A stretch of 41,750 nucleotides of DNA from a virus, in IMG/VR virus record IMGVR_UViG_3300026510_000005, positions 1 through 41,750 of that record, one strand, 5' to 3'. Below the pieces are notes generated by a model. That model was not told where the DNA came from and searched no databases. It worked only from the letters and a program-made list of their open reading frames with translations. The translations under genes and the position numbers were made by a program. This document shows, piece by piece, positions 1 through 9,230 of the stretch; positions within the stretch are counted from its first letter, which is position 1, and each line of letters opens with the position of its first letter.

Positions 1-784
1 ATATGATTATTAGCTTCTTACCAGTGGACTTTAATAAATTTGGTCTATATAGAGGGAATACATATGCACGAAGTTTATTATTATATCTATATACATATGT
101 ATTTATAGAACCATTATAAACACCACCCAGTTTCTCTTGTAAGTATATAGGTACATTCATTACTTTCATAGTAGCTGGTATGACTATACTCTTATACACT
201 CTGTTGTTATCTGGTTTGATTATAGATATAGGCTTCTTACCTATACCGAACTTACCAGTAACTTTTGTTATACCTGCATCTAGAGTGCGAGCTATAGCTG
301 TTTCTACAGTACCATCTTTAATTATGATACCTTTGTTCTGCTGCTTTAAGAATAATACAGCTTCATCTACACATTCAGCATGTATAGTGAGTAATGCGTT
401 ATTTAAAGAGTCTTTATTACCTTTAATAGCATCAGCCGATATGTTCTTATCTTCTAGAGATATAATTAACTTATAGTCATCTATAGCTGTAGGTCCTGGT
501 AAGTTATGTTTAAGTCTTATCCTTAACTTATCTTTATTAGGTTTTATATCTTCTATATACTCACCTGCATGCATATTAAATACAATCTTTATTATATCAG
601 AAGTCTTAGAGTTAAAGTCTCTAAGTATATGTACGCTCTCTAATAACTTTATAGGGTAAGAAGTATGACCTATAAGTATAGTGGCTGTATACCATACATC
701 TCTTATAACATCAGGGTCTGCTAGAGCTACAGACATCATCTCTCTTTTAAGCCCTCCTTGAAGAGAGTAGTTGTCTACAGTCAT
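1..784 (-). CDS. Probable virion protein, C-terminus outside window
   Basis: The reading frame starts with ATG at 784, just after an A-rich Shine-Dalgarno stretch, and stays open to base 1, so the gene is cut by the left edge. About 261 residues are visible. They begin MTVDNYSLQGGLKREMMS and include DFNSKTSDIIKIVFNMHAGE near residues 55-75. I recognise no catalytic motif. It is the last visible gene of a minus-strand run of five closely packed genes whose other members look like virion components, so a tail or baseplate part is a reasonable inference, but the sequence does not prove it. Confidence 0.6.
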   Translation of the reverse strand, partial: MTVDNYSLQGGLKREMMSVALADPDVIRDVWYTATILIGHTSYPIKLLESVHILRDFNSKTSDIIKIVFNMHAGEYIEDIKPNKDKLRIRLKHNLPGPTAIDDYKLIISLEDKNISADAIKGNKDSLNNALLTIHAECVDEAVLFLKQQNKGIIIKDGTVETAIARTLDAGITKVTGKFGIGKKPISIIKPDNNRVYKSIVIPATMKVMNVPIYLQEKLGGVYNGSINTYVYRYNNKLRAYVFPLYRPNLLKSTGKKLIII

Positions 785-787
785 AGG

Positions 788-1747
788 TTATCCTTTTATA
801 TATTTAATAGTCTTTAATAACCAGATTAAGTTTTTAGTTATAGGTGTTGTATTTGCACGATAATAGCTAACTTCCAATACTGTAGAGCTAATATTGCCTA
901 ATAACTCATCATCTTTATAATTATTAGTTTCTGATAACACTATATTAGTATATAGTTTAAAGACTTCTTCTTCGATCTTTGTAACATCTTTAATAGTTTC
1001 TATAGCATCGTTGAAATCAAACCCATGTAATTTTCTTACTAATTTATTATAGTCGTCATATGTTAAAGGTTCTATATCTTCCTCTACTAATACTGTCTCT
1101 TCTACATCTGATTCTTCTATAGGTTTTGGTGCAGGTATAGGTTTAACCCTAGCGTTTAAAGCTGTTATAGAGTCTTCTAATAACTTCTTAGTATCAGAAC
1201 TTACATCTTCATCTATATACTTTAAGTAAGAGCCTAACATAGATGTAATATATGCTGTCTTTAACGCCATAGCTGTATATGATTCCTCTATATAGTCTAC
1301 TGACCTTTTAAGATTATTTATGAAACGTCCTGTATCCTGATAAGTTATAGATTTACTTTCTGCGTTATTACCAATTTTCTCTAGATGTTTAACTTGTGTT
1401 GAGTCTAGTATAATTAACTCATTGTTATATAGTTCTGATACTTCTTCTAAAGAAGCCATATCACTAAGCACTCTCTTTTGCTCTTCTTCGAATATAAGAG
1501 TAAGTTTATCTACAACATCTTTATTAAACCTTTTAAGATGGTTTCTTATATCTGTAGCTACTTTAGCTTCTATAGTAGAATTCAAAAGACCTGCTTTTGC
1601 GTCCTCGTATAACTCTTTAGTAAATATACTAGAGTCAGATGTGTATTTATCATTTACTGCTTCTAATAGTTGTTTATCTTCTTCTATAGTTAAATAGTAA
1701 CGCGTATTTCCAGTCTGGTCTTCTATCTCTTTTATAACTCTTAACAT
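788..1747 (-). CDS. Unknown 319-aa protein, probably virion-associated
   Basis: The gene starts with ATG at 1747, with AAAAGGAT about nine bases upstream. The protein is acidic and mostly helical in appearance. A linker near residues 203-225 is rich in proline, glutamate and valine (RVKPIPAPKPIEESDVEET) and separates a helical N-terminal part from a smaller C-terminal domain. There is no signal peptide or membrane segment. It lies four bases before the next gene of the run and 15 bases after the previous one, so it is almost certainly co-transcribed with the putative structural genes. I do not recognise the family. Confidence 0.6.
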   Translation of the reverse strand: MLRVIKEIEDQTGNTRYYLTIEEDKQLLEAVNDKYTSDSSIFTKELYEDAKAGLLNSTIEAKVATDIRNHLKRFNKDVVDKLTLIFEEEQKRVLSDMASLEEVSELYNNELIILDSTQVKHLEKIGNNAESKSITYQDTGRFINNLKRSVDYIEESYTAMALKTAYITSMLGSYLKYIDEDVSSDTKKLLEDSITALNARVKPIPAPKPIEESDVEETVLVEEDIEPLTYDDYNKLVRKLHGFDFNDAIETIKDVTKIEEEVFKLYTNIVLSETNNYKDDELLGNISSTVLEVSYYRANTTPITKNLIWLLKTIKYIKG

Positions 1748-1762
1748 GTCGCTATCCTTTTA

Positions 1763-2443
1763 TTAAGCTAAACCTAATCTTTTTAATTTATCCATAGATA
1801 CCTTAGGTACCACCTTATTACCAGTTGTACGTATAGTTACTTCATTAGTACCTATATCTAAATTATTGGTAAGACGTCTTCTACCTTTGTTGTTGTTCTC
1901 TACATAGTAGTATAACTCTTTATCATTTTCTTTATATACTTCAGTCATACTAGTAGCTAAAGCATCTAATAACACTAAGTCATCATCTTCTTCTAACCCA
2001 TTACCTGTGTTAGGTCCTTTGTAGAATTTAAGTTTAAACTCTACAAACGCTTCTAATAGACCGTATACTACTCTTAACATCTCAGGGTCTTTTATATATA
2101 CATAGTTACCTTCATCATATAGTTTACTCATTTCATATATAGTTATTCTTGCCTCTACTTTATTATTAAGACCGTAGTCTACTTCTTTTAAGTCATCTTC
2201 AAACGTTTCAAAGATACCGTCTACTACAACAGATACATCTGTACCATATACGTTATCTTCACCATAAAACCCATATCCATCATTATTATTTAACGATAAT
2301 ATAGGTGTTATAGCTAGGTTTCTCTCTATATCATGTATGGTAGTTGCTTTAGGTACAAAACAAGTATACCTTACTTCATATATCCTACTATATAAGTCAT
2401 AGTTGGTCATCTTAAACATTTTCTTAAATATGGCATTATCCAT
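1763..2443 (-). CDS. Unknown 226-aa protein in virion gene run
   Basis: The start codon ATG at 2443 overlaps the TAA stop of the upstream gene by one base (TAATG), a sign of translational coupling; AAGGAGAC lies about four bases upstream. The protein starts MDNAIFKKMFKMTNYDLYSR and is rich in acidic and aromatic residues, with no transmembrane segment. Such mid-sized acidic proteins are common among tail and neck components of large myophages, but no diagnostic motif is visible and the role is inferred only from the neighbours. Confidence 0.6.
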   Translation of the reverse strand: MDNAIFKKMFKMTNYDLYSRIYEVRYTCFVPKATTIHDIERNLAITPILSLNNNDGYGFYGEDNVYGTDVSVVVDGIFETFEDDLKEVDYGLNNKVEARITIYEMSKLYDEGNYVYIKDPEMLRVVYGLLEAFVEFKLKFYKGPNTGNGLEEDDDLVLLDALATSMTEVYKENDKELYYYVENNNKGRRRLTNNLDIGTNEVTIRTTGNKVVPKVSMDKLKRLGLA

Positions 2444-3564
2444 TAACGTCTCCTTAACGAACTATTGTTGTTAGTCATCACATCCTTTATAATAAGTAGT
2501 AATATAGGTATAATCATATATTGTATCTCATCACTATAGGTATGTATATCATTTACTACTCTCTTTAAGATAATCTCATTTATGCTATCTCTAGCTATAT
2601 AACTAAAGACTAATGCCTCTATAGGTTCTGTAGGACTACCTTCCTTAAAAGCATCGTTGAATAATACAGTAGCTTTTATATTAAGGTCTTCATAGACTAG
2701 AGTGTTAAAAATAGGGTTAGGGTGTGCATTAAAACAATCAGGTCTTACATAGAGTAGACTTATATCTCTATTCAAGATAGCATTTAATATAGGGTCTATG
2801 CCTTTATCTCTAGAAGCTGGTAGAGTTATATCTATGATATCTTTATCTCTAGGGTTAGACATTCTTATAAATAACTCTATTAAAGGTATAGAGATATAAC
2901 CATTACTAACTAACATACCACTTCTATTATCTTTAAACTTAGATATATAGAACTTTCTTAAACTAATATCTTTATGCTTCAACCATGTAGCGTAAGTCCA
3001 TTCTTTATCTAAGAGTAAAGGTGAACCATTTATATAGTTAGAGTCTTTCTCGAAATGTAATGTCTCTATAACCTTAGAATCTACATTAGTAAAAGCATTA
3101 GGGTCTATATTCTCTCTAGCTATAAGGTTGAATGTTATATCATAAACATCTTGGTTATTATAGTTAAGGTTCTTTACTTCTGTAACTGTAAATAGACCCA
3201 TAGTAGCATTAACTAACTCTGCTTTAAATACATCATGTACTTTAGGTCTAAAGTGTAATACTGTGGCTTCACCTGTTCCTTCATTAGTGACTGATGAAGT
3301 AAGCTTTAATACATAATCTACAATCTTATCATATTGTTGTGCTACATTATTAGACTGTGTGTCTAGAGGGTTATTGGTATCGTCTTCACCTTTTACTTGT
3401 TTATAGTAGGTTATGCCTGACCAATCCATACCACCTACATACTCTTTCATCTTAGCTATAGGTGTATCTATATCTACAATACTAGCTGTAGATAACGTTA
3501 AAGGATCTTTTACTTCTATCACCTTATCTACATTAGGGTTAGATGTCTTTTTACTGGCTATCAT
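2443..3564 (-). CDS. Virion structural protein, GGxxW...YY family (373 aa)
   Basis: I place the start at ATG 3564 (MIASKKTSNPNVDK). A longer frame would begin with a TTG at 3579, but the AAAGG ribosome site falls inside those five extra codons and is correctly spaced for 3564. Residues about 38-60 read KMKEYVGGMDWSGITYYKQ followed by a D/N-rich stretch and a QQYDKI motif. A similar pattern (glycine-tryptophan, then YY, then Q-x-Y) recurs in virion structural proteins of several jumbo phages, from memory. The gene starts two bases from the end of the 475-aa gene upstream and overlaps the next gene by one base. Confidence 0.6.
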   Translation of the reverse strand: MIASKKTSNPNVDKVIEVKDPLTLSTASIVDIDTPIAKMKEYVGGMDWSGITYYKQVKGEDDTNNPLDTQSNNVAQQYDKIVDYVLKLTSSVTNEGTGEATVLHFRPKVHDVFKAELVNATMGLFTVTEVKNLNYNNQDVYDITFNLIARENIDPNAFTNVDSKVIETLHFEKDSNYINGSPLLLDKEWTYATWLKHKDISLRKFYISKFKDNRSGMLVSNGYISIPLIELFIRMSNPRDKDIIDITLPASRDKGIDPILNAILNRDISLLYVRPDCFNAHPNPIFNTLVYEDLNIKATVLFNDAFKEGSPTEPIEALVFSYIARDSINEIILKRVVNDIHTYSDEIQYMIIPILLLIIKDVMTNNNSSLRRR

Positions 3565-3565
3565 A

Positions 3566-4993
3566 TTATACCTTTCCAATATATTTACTAACTACATCAG
3601 AGTACATAACTATATACTCACTCTTTAACATACCAGGTAAGTTTAATTCAAACTCTAACTCTCTTACATCAGAACTTCTATCTAAATAACCTAAATCTTT
3701 TAAGTCGTTAAATACATCTTTGTTTTGTAACCTAGTTAAATCTACTTTAGGTAGATACGAACTATCATTTACTATACCTACTAAAACTCTAATAGGTCCT
3801 TTGCATTCTATCTCTGCGTTACTTATAATATTTAAAGCACTGTCTATCACTAGGTGTTCTGATGTTATAGTCTTACCACCACAATGTAACGTAATGTTAA
3901 ATATACTATGTTCTCCTATTAGGTAATTTTTCTCATCCTGTAATAGTTTTAATACAGCTGGGTCTAGTTTTAAATCCCCTAATGAGTTTAAGTTGAATAG
4001 TATTAACGATCCGTCAGTATTAGGCTCTAGTAGTACAGAGAATATAGTAGTATAAGGTGTATAGTTAGGTAAATCTACATGCCTATCCCATTCAGGTATA
4101 CGTATATAGTAACCCCCATCTTTCACACCATAGATATAATCTATTATAGGATTAATAGATTCGAAGCCATTATCCTTTAAATCTTTTACAGCTCTTATAC
4201 CTACATCATCAGGTATTAAAGAGTCAGGTATGACTGAATCATTAATGACGTAATCATATTTTATATCCATATATGTAGGTTTCTCATACATATATTTAAG
4301 AGTTAAGGTATACATATACGTAGAAGAGTCTCTATCGAACTCTACTTTATCATTAGCACTGTCTGAGGTTATAGTAGCTTGTACTAAACTATTGACTTTA
4401 AAACCATACTGTGCTCTACTTCCATCTATAGTAGATATGAGTGTAAATCTAGTATCTGTATTACTAGCCATATAGTCTTCTATATCAGAACCGCCAGCAT
4501 ACTTAACTATATTGAAAGCATTACTACCCATGAAGTACTTATATAATATACGTAAGTCAAAGACATCTGTATTTTCTATACGCATTAATCTTAAAGCGTC
4601 TTCTATGTTACTAGCCATGTTATCACTCTTAGTACGAAACTCCATAGTAAGAGTATTTCTCTTACCTATATGTAGTGTATCTACAGATATGTTATTAGAT
4701 TCATCTCTAAACACAGGTCTAGATTTAGGTTTATTTACATTACTGTTTACTAGAGTAGAGGGTTCGTATTCGTCGCTATAACTGCATGTTATTACTAATG
4801 GTCTTACACCATCTTTAGTATTGTCTGTATTACCAGCATCCCAATACTTATTAGCATAGTCTTTACCGTTCTTTGTTAAAGCTATCTTACCTTTAACATT
4901 AAGTATAGAGCATACTCCTTTTATAACGCTTTTAGCTACAGGTGTTTCTATGGTACTATGTGTGTCTAATATGTGTTCTCGTATATGTATCAT
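3566..4993 (-). CDS. Large virion structural protein candidate (475 aa)
   Basis: I chose ATG 4993 (MIHIREHILDTHST) because AAGGG lies eight bases upstream. The open frame continues to 5146, but that extension overlaps the start of a divergent gene at 5085 and has no ribosome site. The protein is beta-rich in appearance, with many short D/N/S/T turns, and has no membrane segment or enzyme motif. It is the first gene of the minus-strand run that continues to the window's left edge, so its promoter should lie in 4994-5084. A structural role is inferred from size, composition and neighbours. Confidence 0.6.
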   Translation of the reverse strand: MIHIREHILDTHSTIETPVAKSVIKGVCSILNVKGKIALTKNGKDYANKYWDAGNTDNTKDGVRPLVITCSYSDEYEPSTLVNSNVNKPKSRPVFRDESNNISVDTLHIGKRNTLTMEFRTKSDNMASNIEDALRLMRIENTDVFDLRILYKYFMGSNAFNIVKYAGGSDIEDYMASNTDTRFTLISTIDGSRAQYGFKVNSLVQATITSDSANDKVEFDRDSSTYMYTLTLKYMYEKPTYMDIKYDYVINDSVIPDSLIPDDVGIRAVKDLKDNGFESINPIIDYIYGVKDGGYYIRIPEWDRHVDLPNYTPYTTIFSVLLEPNTDGSLILFNLNSLGDLKLDPAVLKLLQDEKNYLIGEHSIFNITLHCGGKTITSEHLVIDSALNIISNAEIECKGPIRVLVGIVNDSSYLPKVDLTRLQNKDVFNDLKDLGYLDRSSDVRELEFELNLPGMLKSEYIVMYSDVVSKYIGKV

Positions 4994-5084
4994 AGTATTA
5001 TCCCTTCGTATATTTATATCATAAAATATCCTCTTATGAGAATAAAACCTTACTTGAAAATAACTATAACATAAGGATAAGCAT

Positions 5085-5882
5085 ATGAAAGAATTTTGCG
5101 TACTAGATAAAATAGAAGATATAGGTGATGTAGAAGGTAACTTCATAATAGATTTAGCTCAAGGTATAGCGGGTTTTATTAATACTATAGATGCTAAACT
5201 AAATAAGATAAAAGGTCAACATCTTTCTTATTTAGATAACTTACAGAATAGTGATTTGATAAGTGATATAAGTAAGAGAGATTACACAGAAGAGAAATTT
5301 AAACTGTTAAGAAATGAACCTATATATAAGGTACCAAGAAGTATAACGTTTTATGGTGTAAACGGTTTCTATATAGAGAGCTTACACAAACTATTGAAGT
5401 TTGATAATTATCTAGAAGACTCTATAAAAGAGATAAAAAGATTTAGAACTAAACCTAAATCTAGACTATCAGTATCTGGTCCTAGTTTAGATACTTTAGC
5501 TATAGAGACTGAGTTAAAAGAGATAGATAAAGATAAGAAGAAAGTTTTTGATGTTTCTGATACTTCTGAGTACGCTAAAGTAGGTAAGTACTTTGGTAAT
5601 GTTAAAACTATACATAAGAACATAGATAATATGGTAGACTTAGATGGTGAGATAAATGATAGATATCTTCATAGTATGAAAGTTGATGTAGAAAGACTAT
5701 CAAGTGAGTTGAAAAAACTTATAGATAGTTTAGATAAAGCCGATACTGTTATAAGTAAAGAAGCTATGAATAGTATATTACTAACAGCTACAGTAGCAGC
5801 TGATTATATAACTAGTATATCTAACCTATACTACATACATATAGAGTCTATCACATCTCTAGTAGCTTTAAAAAATAAATAA
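5085..5882 (+). CDS. Unknown helical 265-aa protein
   Basis: Divergent from the 475-aa virion gene, it starts at ATG 5085 with AAGGAT seven bases upstream. The protein is lysine-, aspartate- and isoleucine-rich. Long stretches compatible with helices or coiled coil occur around residues 120-240, for example the KELIDSLDKADTVISKE-like segment. There is no signal peptide or membrane span. It is a single-gene plus-strand unit that converges on the small 91-aa gene. The upstream 92-bp region includes TTGAAAATAACTA, a string also partly present before the plus-strand gene at 15953 (CAAAATAACTA). Function unknown. Confidence 0.6.
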   Translation: MKEFCVLDKIEDIGDVEGNFIIDLAQGIAGFINTIDAKLNKIKGQHLSYLDNLQNSDLISDISKRDYTEEKFKLLRNEPIYKVPRSITFYGVNGFYIESLHKLLKFDNYLEDSIKEIKRFRTKPKSRLSVSGPSLDTLAIETELKEIDKDKKKVFDVSDTSEYAKVGKYFGNVKTIHKNIDNMVDLDGEINDRYLHSMKVDVERLSSELKKLIDSLDKADTVISKEAMNSILLTATVAADYITSISNLYYIHIESITSLVALKNK

Positions 5883-5909
5883 AAAATAACTAAGTCAGAG
5901 AGGTAGCCG

Positions 5910-6185
5910 TTAAGCTGTCTTTCCGAACCCCCCATGAACTGCTTTTTGTAGTTCATTTTCTAGTGCCGAGATGATACCTATAGTATCATCTCTTTCTACT
6001 TTCTTCATACCAAAGGCATGATTCAGTCCTAAAGCACTTGTCATAAAGACAAAGCCTTTTACCAAAACATTGTAAGAATACGATTTTAAGTCAAGACTTT
6101 TAATCTCTACTTTAGAGACATCGTGTCTCTTAAGTTCAATTTTTATAAGTTTGATTATTAATTTATTTTCTTTAGTTCCGTACAT
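5910..6185 (-). CDS. Small basic 91-aa protein with early-type promoter
   Basis: The protein starts MYGTKENKLIIKLIKIELKR at ATG 6185 and ends in GGFGKTA. It is basic at the N-terminus, with a short hydrophobic patch near residues 44-58 (VFMTSALGLNHAFG), too weak to call a membrane span. The gene stands alone. An 18-bp AT-rich promoter-like motif shared with three other genes lies at 6271-6288, leaving an 85-base leader. Small single genes with early-type promoters in large phages often act on the host; that is inference only. Confidence 0.55.
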   Translation of the reverse strand: MYGTKENKLIIKLIKIELKRHDVSKVEIKSLDLKSYSYNVLVKGFVFMTSALGLNHAFGMKKVERDDTIGIISALENELQKAVHGGFGKTA

Positions 6186-6270
6186 ATTATATCCTTTATA
6201 TTATTATATACATCATATGTAGTGTATATATGTTATAAGTCTTCTTATAGAAGACATCTCTAATCCTAAT

Positions 6271-6288
6271 CACCTATATAATATATAA
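6271..6288 (-). promoter_or_regulatory. Early-type promoter motif, copy 1
   Basis: On the minus strand this reads TTATATATTATATAGGTG. It matches the motifs at 33957-33974 (one base different), 9132-9149 and 30925-30942. All lie on the minus strand upstream of a gene start; this one is 85 bases upstream of 6185. The TATATTA core resembles what I remember of early promoters used by phiKZ-type virion RNA polymerase. Promoter activity is inferred from recurrence, strand and position. Confidence 0.5.
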
Positions 6289-6304
6289 CTAAAAATATGA
6301 TGAT

Positions 6305-6334
6305 TGCACTATATCTAATTAAAGATATAGTGCA
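6305..6334 (-). terminator. Hairpin terminator after 386-aa gene
   Basis: A perfect 12-bp stem (TGCACTATATCT paired with AGATATAGTGCA) closes a six-base loop directly after the stop codon of the minus-strand gene ending at 6336. The downstream minus-strand sequence is AT-rich but has only a moderate U-run. Confidence 0.6.
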
Positions 6335-6335
6335 T

Positions 6336-7496
6336 TTACTTCCTTAACGCTTTTCTAAATATAGTATTAGAGAAAGGTGACTTATATATAGCTGAACCTA
6401 TATCACATTCTATAATAAAACTATAGGTAATGAACGGTGTGTCCATATCCTCTATAATAACTTTACAACTAGGGTTTAACTTAGCTATCTTTTTCAAGTT
6501 ATTAAAAGACGGCATATCTACATCTGGTATGAAAGGTATAGGTAGACCTTTCTCATAGATTACTTTTAGTTTCTTACCTGCTTTCTGATTAGGTACTATA
6601 TTACCATCTTTCCATAACTCATCTGTAATGTCTATAACTGTATAGAACTTATCTAACGTACCAGTCTTATATTTACCGTATATTAAATCTATCTTCTCTA
6701 GTCTTTCAAATGCTCTAAAGGCTAATACAGGTTCAGGTATCATCTCTACTAGAGGTACGTCTTCTGAGAACTTTAATATAGGTTTAGCTAACCTATGGTA
6801 ATCTATAGTATGAAACTCTAAATCATCTATACCCATATCTCTAAATAACATACCAGAAGCTACACTGTTAATGTTGTCTCTATATATACATATAGGGTTA
6901 TTGAAACCATCTAAGTTCTTATTAAACTTATCTGTTAGCTCTTCTAGTATAGGTAGCTTATCTTTTAAGTATATTACAGCATATAGAGCAGAAGACCTAT
7001 TTATCCCTAACTCGCCTGGTACATCTGTAAAAAGATGATACTTACCTTCACTCACACCACTATGTTTAGTAGGTATATAGTATAAGTTATTACCTAGTAG
7101 CAGAGGGTTAGATGTTCTCTTAGGGTTAAAGAACTTATTAGGTTCTATCTCTTTATTAAACTCTCCTGTATAACTATGTAATCCTGTTAAGTAAGTTCTA
7201 ATTACTTCTGGTATCGTAGCGTTCTTTATCTTACCTCTAGCTAGTTTTCTAGCATCATCGTCTAATATAGTTAACTCTACATATTCTACTCTTACTACAA
7301 CGTTTGCTTCAAAAGGTAATTCTGTACCTTTACCTATATAGTATTTGTCTACCTCTACACCTTTACTCTTATCTCTAGTAAACTTTTCATCGTTTGCATA
7401 AGTGCCGTTAGGTCCTATAGTTACTTTATCACCAGTATTAAAAGAATAACCTAAGTATGTTATAGTCTCATTATGTTGCATTACGTAGAATACCAT
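6336..7496 (-). CDS. Unknown 386-aa protein, probable virion component
   Basis: Starts MVFYVMQHNETITYLGYSFN at ATG 7496 with AAAGGAT about five bases upstream. The protein looks like mixed alpha/beta with many prolines and aromatic residues, such as PFIPDVDMP near residue 325. No catalytic motif or membrane span is visible. It is a single-gene unit ending in a strong hairpin, and its 60-bp upstream region is shared with the divergent 201-aa gene. The pairing with that possibly structural gene suggests a virion role, but this is weak. Confidence 0.55.
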   Translation of the reverse strand: MVFYVMQHNETITYLGYSFNTGDKVTIGPNGTYANDEKFTRDKSKGVEVDKYYIGKGTELPFEANVVVRVEYVELTILDDDARKLARGKIKNATIPEVIRTYLTGLHSYTGEFNKEIEPNKFFNPKRTSNPLLLGNNLYYIPTKHSGVSEGKYHLFTDVPGELGINRSSALYAVIYLKDKLPILEELTDKFNKNLDGFNNPICIYRDNINSVASGMLFRDMGIDDLEFHTIDYHRLAKPILKFSEDVPLVEMIPEPVLAFRAFERLEKIDLIYGKYKTGTLDKFYTVIDITDELWKDGNIVPNQKAGKKLKVIYEKGLPIPFIPDVDMPSFNNLKKIAKLNPSCKVIIEDMDTPFITYSFIIECDIGSAIYKSPFSNTIFRKALRK

Positions 7497-7556
7497 ATTA
7501 ATCCTTTGTCTTGTTATTTGAAAGCATATACAATAAATAGAAAGGTGATATAAAAT

Positions 7557-8162
7557 ATGAATAGATTTTATCTAGGTAAAAGCGGTAGGTTTAACGTTAA
7601 CGCACCTTATGATACATTAGTTAAGAGTAATGTAGTGTATAAGGTAACAGCTGATTCTTTTATAACTGAACTTATTAGAGATAGAAAGAAACTGTTTGAG
7701 ACGACATATAAGATAATAGGATTAACCAAAGAAGTATTTGAAGAAGACTTAGCAAACGATGTTGTTATATTAACATTAGTAGACTCTGCTGGTGATACTG
7801 TATATATACCTGAGTATAGAGTACAAGGTGGTTGTATACGAGATGGTGTGGAGTATGTAGAGAGAACCCTCCTTATAAACATAGGTGGTTTCCCTGTTAA
7901 TACTGACTTTACAGCTATGATGAGTAATGTGTCTGATGTAATAGAAAGCAATATAGGTGTCACTCCTGTATATGAGTTAGCTAACACTTCTATAGTAGAG
8001 ATGGTGAGTAATGCTGAGCATACTGACCTAACTAATGCTAGAGGTGCTGTAGAAACAGATAACAACTTAAAGAAGTTAAACGATGCTATAGCAGAGATAG
8101 TTAGGTTGAATAAGACTATATCAGATTTAGAATGTATAATAAAAGAAAAAGTAATACTATGA
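7557..8162 (+). CDS. Unknown 201-aa protein with C-terminal coiled coil
   Basis: ATG 7557 is preceded by AAAGGTGAT. The N-terminal 100 residues (MNRFYLGKSGRFNVNAPYDT onwards) look like a compact beta domain and contain TVYIPEYRVQGG near residue 82. The last 35 residues (about 165-199) have a heptad-like pattern of leucine and isoleucine consistent with a short coiled coil. Its stop codon lies within the arm of a bidirectional terminator shared with the convergent 287-aa gene. Such proteins occur among small tail or neck parts of large phages; the assignment is tentative. Confidence 0.55.
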   Translation: MNRFYLGKSGRFNVNAPYDTLVKSNVVYKVTADSFITELIRDRKKLFETTYKIIGLTKEVFEEDLANDVVILTLVDSAGDTVYIPEYRVQGGCIRDGVEYVERTLLINIGGFPVNTDFTAMMSNVSDVIESNIGVTPVYELANTSIVEMVSNAEHTDLTNARGAVETDNNLKKLNDAIAEIVRLNKTISDLECIIKEKVIL

Positions 8163-8190
8163 GTATATAGCCTATAAGCTATATACTCAT
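8159..8190. terminator. Bidirectional palindromic terminator
   Basis: A perfect 13-bp stem (ATGAGTATATAGC with GCTATATACTCAT) closes a six-base loop between two convergent genes. On the plus strand it is followed by a T-rich stretch. The left arm contains the TGA stop of the plus-strand gene. Confidence 0.75.
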
Positions 8191-8201
8191 CTACTTTTTA
8201 T

Positions 8202-9065
8202 TTATGGTATGACCATAAATAGTCTACATTTGTTATAGTATAACGTGTATACTATGTTACCTACTTTTATAAACCCGCCATGAGGTACGTTTATCTTTTC
8301 TTTTAAACCGTCTGGTATTACGAATGTGTCTGTACCTGGCATCAAATCAGATATACATTTAAATTCATCAGGTAGTAGATATATGTTACTTTCTACTTTA
8401 CCTTCTTTGGCTTTATTTAGCTTAGATATAAGCATGTTCCAGCCAGGGTCAGTTATATCATATACTTTCATAAGCTTAGATAGATTAGAACATACATCTA
8501 TCATTTTGACATCTCTAAAAGACATACCCACTAGTTCAGATATGAAAACGTCAGCTTCATCAGATATAGGTTCATCATTATATATCTCTGCTGGCTTTAT
8601 TACCAACAGTTCTATATAAGACTTAATTTTCTCTAAATCCCCTGCATGCTTCTTAACTTTTGTATTAGGGTATAGAGGAACGATATGTGTACCGTTTTCC
8701 ATATCCATACTTTCTAACATAGTATTATACAAACCTTTATTAGAGTTAACCTTATCACTTATAGTAAATACATTTAACTTACTATAATCCACCTCTTTAT
8801 TTTCAAACACTTTATTTCCACCTTCATCTTTTCTACCTGGAAAGGTTCTGTTCGTGAAGCCTTCGACCTTATAAGTTTTAGTACTTCTAGAGTTCCTAGA
8901 GTCCCTAGAGCGATCTCTTTCCTCACCTTCCATAACGTTTCTGGGAACATCTACGTCACGTCTTGCGTGTTTATCATAAAGATAATATCCATCAGGGTCA
9001 TGCTTAACATCACGTCTATAGTACAAACGCCCTGACATATCTTCATATATAACTTCTTCTCTCAT
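8202..9065 (-). CDS. Unknown 287-aa protein with early-type promoter
   Basis: I choose ATG 9065 (MREEVIYEDMSGRLYYRRDV), which has AAAGGGAATT upstream; the open frame extends to 9095 but those codons contain the ribosome site. The first 80 residues are highly charged, with many R, D and E residues including a run of RDSR/RSTK type, and are probably disordered. Residues about 95-287 form a more ordered domain. An early-type promoter motif lies at 9132-9149, about 66 bases upstream, and a conserved noncoding element lies behind it. It is a single-gene unit downstream of the capsid gene's terminator. Function unknown. Confidence 0.6.
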   Translation of the reverse strand: MREEVIYEDMSGRLYYRRDVKHDPDGYYLYDKHARRDVDVPRNVMEGEERDRSRDSRNSRSTKTYKVEGFTNRTFPGRKDEGGNKVFENKEVDYSKLNVFTISDKVNSNKGLYNTMLESMDMENGTHIVPLYPNTKVKKHAGDLEKIKSYIELLVIKPAEIYNDEPISDEADVFISELVGMSFRDVKMIDVCSNLSKLMKVYDITDPGWNMLISKLNKAKEGKVESNIYLLPDEFKCISDLMPGTDTFVIPDGLKEKINVPHGGFIKVGNIVYTLYYNKCRLFMVIP

Positions 9066-9131
9066 AATTCCCTTTCTTTTTTTAGTAATTAACATCTAGC
9101 TAACATGTTAATAAATAAGTATATCTACTTA

Positions 9132-9149
9132 CATTCTAATAATATATAA
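9132..9149 (-). promoter_or_regulatory. Early-type promoter motif, copy 2
   Basis: The minus-strand sequence TTATATATTATTAGAATG matches the shared motif TTRTATATTATWWKDRTG. It lies 66 bases upstream of the chosen start at 9065. The conserved CTTTAAGGTACC element is about 90 bases further upstream. Confidence 0.5.
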
Positions 9150-9230
9150 TAAGATAATTTTATAGAAATATTTATGTATATATGTATAGTTCATTTATAC
9201 CACTATAGGTAATGTATCACGTTATGTATA

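Noticed and set aside
4994-5146. Longer N-terminus for the 475-aa virion protein
   Set aside because: The extension overlaps the divergent gene at 5085 and lacks a ribosome site, whereas ATG 4993 has AAGGG at good spacing.
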